Source: DASXHY01 sp036272195 (GTDB lineage Bacteria > Verrucomicrobiota > Verrucomicrobiia > Limisphaerales > DASXHY01). Taken from it: a stretch of 64,000 nt of DNA. The notes beneath the pieces are model-generated. The model was not told the DNA's origin, ran no database searches, and saw only the letters and a program-made list of their open reading frames with translations. Position 1 is the stretch's first letter, and each line of letters begins with the position of its first letter. Below, one piece after another: positions 32,994 through 39,598 of this stretch. A program made the translations under genes and the position numbers. The stretch covers positions 10,654-74,653 of the forward strand of contig DATAZE010000016.1 of NCBI GenBank assembly GCA_036272195.1, read 5' to 3'.

Positions 32994-34115
32994 TCACGCG
33001 GATTCGCGGAGCAAATCGGTCAATGCCTTCACCGCCAGTTCCGGCGCGAGGATTGGTTTCGCGATAAAATTAAGACTGCTGCGTGAAGCGGGGCCGGCCT
33101 GCACTTCAAACTCATTCAGCGATGCCACGAAAATCACCGGTGTGTCGGCGTTGGTCGATGTGGCATGAAATTTTTTGCAAAGCTCGAAGCCGTTCATGTC
33201 CGGCATTCCCACATCCGTCAGCAGCAAATTGAAACGATTGTCTGCGGCCAGGTTCAACGCGAGTTGCGGTTCGCCGACGGCCAAAGCGCGAAGATGCGCC
33301 TGCTCGAGCGCGGCGCACGTTGATTTGCGCGAAGCTTCGTCGTCATCCACCACGAGAATCAGCGGCGACGGGATGCCATCACCTAATTGCGGGGCGCTGC
33401 GAGTGGACAAGGAATCCAGTATTCTTAACGCGTCAACAATCGTTCGCAATGATGAGGGACTCATCATCTGCGGTTTGGAATGGAGTTCCTTGATCATCGC
33501 GTCCAGCGCGCCGGTGAGGTGCGCGGTCGCGCTGAAACCGGCCAGCGAGACAATGCTGGCCAATTGATGCACCGCCCGATGCAATGCAAGCAACCGCTCC
33601 GCATTCGAGTGATCGCCAGCCAGTCCTTCCACCAGACGCCGCACCGCAGCCACCCGCACCGGCATCGCGATGGAAACTTCCTTGCGAAAATCTTTCAGTA
33701 TGAACGCGGTGTCATTCGAAACCGCCATTTCAGCGGGAGCAAAGGCGGTTGCGGCTAGAAGGTCGCGCACCTCTTTCATCAGGCGTTTCGGCCCGCATGC
33801 GTTTTTTGCAAATATCTTTGTCGCGCCGGCCGCGGTCGCTTCCTTTCCGAGCGCACCGGCAAAGGCGTTGGACATCACGATGACCGGTAACGCTTCCAAC
33901 CTTTGCTGTGAGCGAATGTATTTTAAGACCTCCACGCCGTTGACGTTGGGCAGCATCAGATCCAGCACGACCACGTCCGGCGGATTTCCTTTCAACCTCT
34001 GGATGGCGATGGCTCCGTCCGGCGCGACTTCCGCGCTGAATCCTTCCTTTTCGAAACTGTCGCGATAAATCGCGGCGATCAGCCCGTCGTCTTCGGTGAT
34101 AAGAACCCGCTTCAT
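32994..34115 (-). CDS. Double-receiver protein with Hpt-like middle (REC-Hpt-REC)
   Basis: 373 aa. Receiver 1 (1-125): LITEDDGLIAAIYRDSF, phospho-Asp in VVVLDLMLPNVNG, VIVMSNAF. The middle (~150-245) is helical with HRAVHQLASIVSLAGFSA, in which a His could be phosphorylated as in Hpt domains. Receiver 2 (~252-372): LILVVDDDEASRKSTC, phospho-Asp in LLLTDVGMPDMNG, VIFVASL and FIAKPIL. It starts inside the stop of the hybrid kinase (ATGA overlap), so both are co-translated and probably form one phosphorelay. No DNA-binding domain. Confidence 0.85.
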   Translation of the reverse strand: MKRVLITEDDGLIAAIYRDSFEKEGFSAEVAPDGAIAIQRLKGNPPDVVVLDLMLPNVNGVEVLKYIRSQQRLEALPVIVMSNAFAGALGKEATAAGATKIFAKNACGPKRLMKEVRDLLAATAFAPAEMAVSNDTAFILKDFRKEVSIAMPVRVAAVRRLVEGLAGDHSNAERLLALHRAVHQLASIVSLAGFSATAHLTGALDAMIKELHSKPQMMSPSSLRTIVDALRILDSLSTRSAPQLGDGIPSPLILVVDDDEASRKSTCAALEQAHLRALAVGEPQLALNLAADNRFNLLLTDVGMPDMNGFELCKKFHATSTNADTPVIFVASLNEFEVQAGPASRSSLNFIAKPILAPELAVKALTDLLRESA

Positions 34116-36793
34116 GACACAGCGGCCGACGTCGACATGCCGCGTGCCTTCTGATACTCGTCGATAAACTGGCGCACCCGTTCAAGCTGGATCAGGAATT
34201 CCTGGTAAGTTTCGGCGACACCTTCCAACGTGCCCGCCTCGCCCATTTGTTCCAATTGTGAAAGGGTCGGCACGATCGCAACCATTCCGAGCGAGGCGCT
34301 CGCGCCGATAAATTTGTGAGCAAGAAGCCGGACGTCGCGGGCGCTGCCACTTTGAATTGCAATTGCGAGGCCCTGGCTGATTTCGGTGGCCTGGATCAAA
34401 AAGGCCCCGAGGAGCCGTTGGATTTTCTCCATGTTGTTCCTGGTCACATCCGTCAATCGTTCCAAATCCACCGGCGCCTCCGTGGAGGCAGTCATGGTTC
34501 CGCCTTCCGCGACCGAGGCGGCGACGGCTATTCGTAACGGCAGTGACATTGCTTGCGGTTTTCCATTCGGAATGGTTCTGCCATTGGCCTTTCCGTTGCC
34601 TGTCCATTTCTCAATGGCGCGGCTCAGGTCGGGAAGTTGCACTGGCTTGCTTACGTAATCGTCCATGCCGGCAGTGAGACATTTGTCACGATCACCTTGC
34701 ATCGCGTTTGCGGTCATCGCGATAATATGCAGGCGCCTGGTGCCATGTGTCGCTTCGTCTTCCCGGATACGTTTGGTTGCCTCGTAGCCGTCCATCTCCG
34801 GCATCATGCAATCCATCAGCACAATGTCATAAGACGCGCGGCGCAGCGCTTCCAGCACCTCGCGGCCGTTCTCGGCGACGTCCGCTGTGTATCCAAGCTG
34901 TTCCAATTGGCCGAGCGCGACGTCCTTGTTAATCGAATTATCCTCAGCGAGGAGAATGCGGCCCTTGTGCGGCGCGCGCGGTCCGGAGGAATTTTCCCTG
35001 GCGGACTTTTCAACGGCTGCCGTTCTTTGCCCGCCAAGGGCGTGCGCGATGCAATTAAACAGACACGATTGCTTGGCCGGCTTGACCAGGCACGCATTGA
35101 TGCCGACGGAGCGCAACTCGTCCTGCTCCAATTGTTCGCCGAGTGATGAAAGCATGATTAATTTCGTATTGGCGATGGCGGGGTCGGATTTGATCGCACG
35201 GGCGAGCATGACTCCGTCCATTACCGGCATTTGCATGTCAAGGATGACCAGGTCAAATGGTGAACCAACTGCCACGGCCTCGCGCAATATCTCAAGCGCC
35301 TCCGCGCCGCCGCTGCTGGAAGTGTTTTGAATCTTCCACGCAAGGAGCTGATAATGGAGGATTTCGCGATTGGTTGCGTTGTCGTCCACGATCAACACCC
35401 GCGAACCTGTCAGGTCGAGGCTGGTACGGAGCGCGTCCTGTTTTATCTGGGATTGTTTCTCGAGTTGCGCTGTGAACCAGAATATCGAGCCTTTGCCAAC
35501 TTCGCTGCTCACCCCGATTTCGCCGTTCATCATTTCGACGAGGCTGCGGCAAATCGCAAGGCCCAATCCCGTTCCGCCATAACGCCTGGTGGTGGAGGTG
35601 TCGGCCTGACTGAATGCCTGGAACAACTTCGCCTGGCCTTCGAGGGCGATGCCAATGCCGGAGTCTCTGACCTCGCAACGCAATGTGACGTGCGTCGGCG
35701 ATTCTTGTGTCTGATGGATGCGAATGGAGACTTCGCCGGCGTTGCCGGTGAATTTGATGGCGTTGCTCAACAGGTTGTTGAAAATCTGACGCAGACGATT
35801 GGGGTCGCCTCGCAGGAACAAGGGCGTGCCGGGATCGACACAGCCGGCGAGTTCGATTTTTTTGGCCGCGGCACGTTCAGCGAGGACGTCCAGGGCGCCT
35901 TCGAGCGTTTCGCGCAAATCAAAATCGAGTTTCTCGAACGTCAGTTTGCGTGCTTCGATTTTTGAGAAGTCGAGGATGTCGTTGATGATCGTGAGCAGCG
36001 AATTGGCGCTGAGCCGGATGGTATCGGCAAAATTGCGTTGCTTGGGGCTGAGTTGCGTTCCGAGCAACAGGTCGGTCATCCCCATGACGCCGTTCATGGG
36101 CGTGCGAATCTCATGGCTCATATTGGCGAGAAATTCACTCTTGGTGCGGGTGGCGGCTTCCGCGGCTTCCTTGGCACTGCGCAATTCCTCCTCCATTCGT
36201 TTGCGTTCGGCGATTTCGGCGTGCAGAGATTGATTGGCGGCCGTCAATTCAGCCGTGCGCGCCTGGACGACTTTTTCCAAGTCGGTCATCCGCGCTTTCG
36301 CCTGTTGGGCGAGGTTCCATTTTTCCGTCAGCGCTTCGGCCAATTGCAAAACTTCGATCACCTCGAAGGGTTTTTTCAAAATGACCAACCGGTCGGTGCA
36401 ACCGAGATTTTTCAGCATGTCATCCCACGAATAATCCGAATAGGCGGTGCAGATGACTACTTGAAGATCGGGATATTCCTGCCAGATGCGCATGACGGTC
36501 TCGATGCCGTCCCAACCGGGGGGCATGCGCACGTCCACGAACGCGAGCGGATAAGGCCGGCCTTCAGCCACGGCCTTGCGCACCATTTCCAAACCTTCCT
36601 TCCCCTGGAAGGCCGAATCGATTTCGAAACCGGCGTTGCCGGGAACTGTCTCTTCGCCGAACAACAGCGCCTCCGCCGCATCCAATGCCCCGCCGGTGGC
36701 GTTGGCGGTGCTAAAAATTTTGCGAAAATCCTTATGAATTGCTTCGTTGTCGTCGACAACCAGAATCCGCCGGTGGGACGTCTTAGTGCTCAT
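34112..36793 (-). CDS. Hybrid histidine kinase: REC-HisKA-HATPase-REC-REC-Hpt
   Basis: 893 aa with no membrane helix. An N-terminal receiver with an insert (ILVVDDNEAIHKDFRKIF; PLAFVDVRMPPGWDGIET) leads through a coiled linker to HisKA (SEFLANMSHEIRTPMNGVMG, ~227) and HATPase_c (NLLSNAIKFTGNAG, EVRDSGIGIA, GGTGLGLAICRSLVEMM). Then receiver 2 (VLIVDDNATNREILHY; VILDMQMPVMDG), receiver 3 (ILLAEDNSINKDVALG; IVLMDCMMPEMDGYEATKRI) and a C-terminal Hpt (RLLAHKFIGASASLGM, ~838). It is a complete phosphorelay in one chain, followed by the double-receiver protein. Convergent with the exopolysaccharide genes. Confidence 0.92.
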   Translation of the reverse strand: MSTKTSHRRILVVDDNEAIHKDFRKIFSTANATGGALDAAEALLFGEETVPGNAGFEIDSAFQGKEGLEMVRKAVAEGRPYPLAFVDVRMPPGWDGIETVMRIWQEYPDLQVVICTAYSDYSWDDMLKNLGCTDRLVILKKPFEVIEVLQLAEALTEKWNLAQQAKARMTDLEKVVQARTAELTAANQSLHAEIAERKRMEEELRSAKEAAEAATRTKSEFLANMSHEIRTPMNGVMGMTDLLLGTQLSPKQRNFADTIRLSANSLLTIINDILDFSKIEARKLTFEKLDFDLRETLEGALDVLAERAAAKKIELAGCVDPGTPLFLRGDPNRLRQIFNNLLSNAIKFTGNAGEVSIRIHQTQESPTHVTLRCEVRDSGIGIALEGQAKLFQAFSQADTSTTRRYGGTGLGLAICRSLVEMMNGEIGVSSEVGKGSIFWFTAQLEKQSQIKQDALRTSLDLTGSRVLIVDDNATNREILHYQLLAWKIQNTSSSGGAEALEILREAVAVGSPFDLVILDMQMPVMDGVMLARAIKSDPAIANTKLIMLSSLGEQLEQDELRSVGINACLVKPAKQSCLFNCIAHALGGQRTAAVEKSARENSSGPRAPHKGRILLAEDNSINKDVALGQLEQLGYTADVAENGREVLEALRRASYDIVLMDCMMPEMDGYEATKRIREDEATHGTRRLHIIAMTANAMQGDRDKCLTAGMDDYVSKPVQLPDLSRAIEKWTGNGKANGRTIPNGKPQAMSLPLRIAVAASVAEGGTMTASTEAPVDLERLTDVTRNNMEKIQRLLGAFLIQATEISQGLAIAIQSGSARDVRLLAHKFIGASASLGMVAIVPTLSQLEQMGEAGTLEGVAETYQEFLIQLERVRQFIDEYQKARGMSTSAAVS

Positions 36794-36919
36794 GTTTCAA
36801 AAACGCTCGGATAACCGGGCGAGTTTTAGCAGAATAATGGCCAACATAAGCGGGATGAGACGTTATCGGGTATTACCCGGAACGATCCATGCTTTGCGCA
36901 GCCGTCCGCCGAGGTCTAC

Positions 36920-36947
36920 TGTCCCAATCGTGGCCACTTTTGGGACA
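36920..36947. promoter_or_regulatory. 28-bp near-perfect palindrome, possible operator
   Basis: TGTCCCAATCGTGG faces CCACTTTTGGGACA: 12 of 14 pairs match about a GTGGCCAC centre. It has the size of a binding site for a dimeric regulator. It lies 127 bases from the kinase start and 185 from aroB, in a region that could also be a decayed repeat. Confidence 0.5.
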
Positions 36948-37097
36948 ACCACTTCGAGCCATGGACAGTAAGTCTGTATCAGGAAAAAGTTCCAAATCCC
37001 AACATCCAAGTTCCAGAGGACATCCAAGATCGAATTCGGACTCACATTGGCGATTGAAAAGCAGGCGGGTGCGCGCTCCGTAACCCATGGCAAAACT

Positions 37098-37125
37098 TTG
37101 ACATGCCTGCGACAGGCTTTATCCT
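37098..37125 (+). promoter_or_regulatory. Predicted promoter of aroB, leaderless geometry
   Basis: Perfect TTGACA (37098-37103), 16-bp spacer and TATCCT (37120-37125) are followed by six bases and the GTG start. No Shine-Dalgarno sequence. This is the best of the five promoters of this type. Confidence 0.6.
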
Positions 37126-37131
37126 GCGCGC

Positions 37132-38223
37132 GTGCGAATTGTCGAAGTGCCGCTTGGCGCCCGCAGCTACGAAATTGTTATTGGGCCCGGATTGCTCCCG
37201 GAATTAGGCGGTCATTGCGCCAGCCTGAAAATGGGGGGCCGTTGCGCCATCATTTCAGATCGCAACGTTGCTCCCAAATTTGCCAGGGCGGCGCAACTTA
37301 GTTTGAAAAAAGTTGGGTTCGATTCTGCCCTGATCACCGTGCCGGCCGGGGAGACTGCAAAGAGTCTGAAGGTGGTGGAGCATTGTTACGATGCGCTCGC
37401 GAAGCATCGATTGGAACGGAAGTCGTTCATTGTCGCTTTAGGCGGAGGCGTGGTTGGGGACCTGGCGGGATTTGTGGCGGCGACTTACTTGAGGGGCATT
37501 GCGTTCGTGCAAGTGCCTACGACGTTACTCGCGCTGGTGGACAGTTCCGTCGGCGGAAAAGTGGGCGTGAACCTGAAATCGGGGAAAAATCTGGTGGGCG
37601 CTTTTCATCAACCGCGGCTGGTGCTGTGCGATCTGAATTCCTTGCGAACCTTGCCCGTGCGCGAATTCCGCGCCGGCCTTGCGGAGGTCATCAAATACGG
37701 GATCATTTATGACGCGGCGTTGTTTGAACGCCTGGAGCGCGATTTGCCCAAGTTGATCAAACGTGATCCTGAAACACTCGAGGAAGTCATCGCCCACTGC
37801 TGCGAAATCAAAGCGGAGGTGGTCAGCCAGGACGAAACGGAAAGCGGCCTGCGCGCCATTTTGAATTTTGGCCATACGATTGGCCATGCGATCGAGAATA
37901 TTTCCGGTTACGGAAAATATCTGCACGGCGAGGCGATTTCCATTGGACAGATTGCCGCGGCGAAAATTTCAGCGTTCCTCCTCGGCTTGCCGGATTCGGA
38001 GGTGGCAAGAATTCGCACGCTGTTTCAGAGCGCGGGTTTGCCTGCGACGATCCGATTGACTGCGGCGCAACGAAAAAAACTTCTTGCTGCGATGCGGCTG
38101 GACAAAAAAGTCGTGGGCGGTGAAATCAAATTCGTGCTCGCAAAAAAGATGGGCGAGACGGCGTGGGGACAGAACGTGCCTGAGCGGTTAATTCAAGAAG
38201 CGCTGGATTTCGTTTCTCCATGA
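37132..38223 (+). CDS. aroB: 3-dehydroquinate synthase
   Basis: 363 aa, normal length. It catalyses the second step of the shikimate pathway, cyclising DAHP with NAD+ and a divalent metal. Motifs: VPAGETAKSLKVVEHCYDAL (~68), IVALGGGVVGDLAGFVAATY (~100), PTTLLALVDSSVGGKVGVN (~124) and the metal-ligand region LNFGHTIGHAIENISGYGKY (~244). The start is GTG, six bases after the predicted -10 box. trpG/pabA, which uses a product of the same pathway, follows after one unknown gene. Confidence 0.95.
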   Translation: MRIVEVPLGARSYEIVIGPGLLPELGGHCASLKMGGRCAIISDRNVAPKFARAAQLSLKKVGFDSALITVPAGETAKSLKVVEHCYDALAKHRLERKSFIVALGGGVVGDLAGFVAATYLRGIAFVQVPTTLLALVDSSVGGKVGVNLKSGKNLVGAFHQPRLVLCDLNSLRTLPVREFRAGLAEVIKYGIIYDAALFERLERDLPKLIKRDPETLEEVIAHCCEIKAEVVSQDETESGLRAILNFGHTIGHAIENISGYGKYLHGEAISIGQIAAAKISAFLLGLPDSEVARIRTLFQSAGLPATIRLTAAQRKKLLAAMRLDKKVVGGEIKFVLAKKMGETAWGQNVPERLIQEALDFVSP

Positions 38224-38272
38224 ATCCTGAATCCCACCTCAACATCGCTTTGCACCGTCCGTGCGTTTTAAA

Positions 38273-38301
38273 TCTCACGGGCGAGACGCCCGTGACACTA
38301 T
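38273..38301. repeat. GGCGAGACGCC hairpin repeat overlapping a start codon, copy 4
   Basis: TCTCACGGGCGAGACGCCCG then TGACACTATG. Its right end supplies the ATG of the next gene (38300). Confidence 0.85.
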
Positions 38302-38899
38302 GAGTTCCGTTAGCGAAACCATTGTCCGCGAATATTTCGAGCTGCACGAGTTTCTCGTCCGGCAGCATCGCAAATACATCGCGCAGACCAAACGCGAGGA
38401 GGATGATATTGATTTTTTTGTTCTTAATCCGCATCCACAAAAACGCGAGGGCGATCTGCCGTTCGTGCTGACATCGGCGGAGTTGCCAGCCATCGAACGC
38501 GCCATTGTGGCGGTGAAAGGCTGGCATACGGAAACGTTCAGTTCGGCGCGAATCACAAGCACGCCGGAAATTTTTCGTTTTGTGGGGACGAAGGTGTTTC
38601 AACAAGCAGCACGCGTCTTTGGCGAGAACGCTACGACGCTCAAGATTCTGGTGATTCCCGCGCTGCCGCAGGGCGAACAGGCTCGGGCGGAAAGCATCGC
38701 CCTGCTCCGTTCCAAGGGGATCGATGCGGTCATTCCGTTTCGCACATTGCTTGCCGATCTAATCGGAAAGATCGAAGTGAACCGGAACTATCAAAAATCC
38801 GATTTACTCCAGATGATTCGCATTTTGAAGAACTACGATTTCTTCAAGGAGCCGCAGTTGGAATTGTTCAAGGCGAAGCGTAAACGCAAAAGTTCCTGA
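38300..38899 (+). CDS. Conserved-looking protein of unknown function
   Basis: 199 aa, started at ATG 38300; the open frame back to 38261 only translates the hairpin repeat (SHGRDARDT). It appears soluble. The first part is acidic (REEDDIDFFVLNPHP), with ELPAIERAIVAVKGWHTETF near 65-84. The C-terminus is very basic (LFKAKRKRKSS). The pattern of a strand with an E followed by a VAVKGW strand faintly recalls nuclease folds, but no catalytic set is clear. It lies between aroB and trpG on the same strand. Confidence 0.7.
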   Translation: MSSVSETIVREYFELHEFLVRQHRKYIAQTKREEDDIDFFVLNPHPQKREGDLPFVLTSAELPAIERAIVAVKGWHTETFSSARITSTPEIFRFVGTKVFQQAARVFGENATTLKILVIPALPQGEQARAESIALLRSKGIDAVIPFRTLLADLIGKIEVNRNYQKSDLLQMIRILKNYDFFKEPQLELFKAKRKRKSS

Positions 38900-38934
38900 T
38901 TTTCAAAAGTTCATCCTGTGTTATTTTATCGCCG

Positions 38935-39504
38935 ATGATTCTGGTCATAGATAATTACGATTCGTTCACTTACAACCTCGTGCAATATCTGGGCGAGTTG
39001 AAGGTGGAAATGCAGGTGCATCGCAACGACCAGATTTCCATCGACCGCATTCGCGAACTCAAGCCCGAGCGCATCCTGGTGTCGCCGGGACCGTGCTCCC
39101 CACGCGAATCCGGTTTGTCGAACGAGATCATCCGTGAGTTCGGGCCGAAGGTTCCGCTGTTTGGCGTTTGCCTCGGGCACCAATGCATCGGGCATACGTT
39201 CGGCGGCAATGTGATCGTGAATTATCGGATGATGCACGGAAAAACCTCGCCAATTAAGCACAACGGAAAAGATTTGTTTGAAGGGATGCCCAATCCTTTT
39301 GCGGCCACGCGATATCATTCGCTGGTCATTCAGCGCGATTCGCTGCCGGATTGTCTCGAGATCACGGCGGAAACGGAAGAAGGCGAAATCATGGGAGTGA
39401 AGCACAAGGAATTCCCGATCTGGGGCGTGCAGTTTCATCCCGAGAGCATTCTCACGGAAAGCGGGCGGCAGATTTTGAAGAACTTTTTGAAGTTGAAGGC
39501 CTGA
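38935..39504 (+). CDS. trpG: Anthranilate / aminodeoxychorismate synthase glutamine amidotransferase subunit
   Basis: 189 aa, a class I glutamine amidotransferase. Motifs: LVIDNYDSFTYNLVQYLGEL at the start, ILVSPGPCSPRESG (~52), nucleophile Cys in FGVCLGHQCIGHTFGG (~79) and the His/Glu of WGVQFHPESILTE (~168). It frees ammonia from glutamine for a chorismate-binding partner (TrpE or PabB), not in this window. TrpG and PabA cannot be told apart, and one protein often serves both. A TATTTT at 38922-38927 may be a -10 box. Confidence 0.93.
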   Translation: MILVIDNYDSFTYNLVQYLGELKVEMQVHRNDQISIDRIRELKPERILVSPGPCSPRESGLSNEIIREFGPKVPLFGVCLGHQCIGHTFGGNVIVNYRMMHGKTSPIKHNGKDLFEGMPNPFAATRYHSLVIQRDSLPDCLEITAETEEGEIMGVKHKEFPIWGVQFHPESILTESGRQILKNFLKLKA

Positions 39505-39598
39505 TTGTTCGTTCTGTCTTCCCTTAAAAAACGGTCTTCCGGAACGGCATTCATTTTCGTTTGTCGGATTTTGTCCGTAGCGGATTCTTATTATTGAG

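Larger units (their letters stand above)
36794..37131. other. 338-base regulatory gap between divergent hybrid kinase and aroB
   Basis: No credible ORF. It holds a small dyad CGGGTATTACCCG (36867-36879), a 28-bp near-perfect palindrome (36920-36947), a CCAAATCCCAACATCCAAG type repeat at about 36989, and the aroB promoter at its right end. Confidence 0.7.

Noticed and set aside
36863..37093. Short minus-strand open frames over the palindrome region
   Set aside because: No start signal and no protein-like pattern; the stretch is explained by repeats and the aroB promoter.
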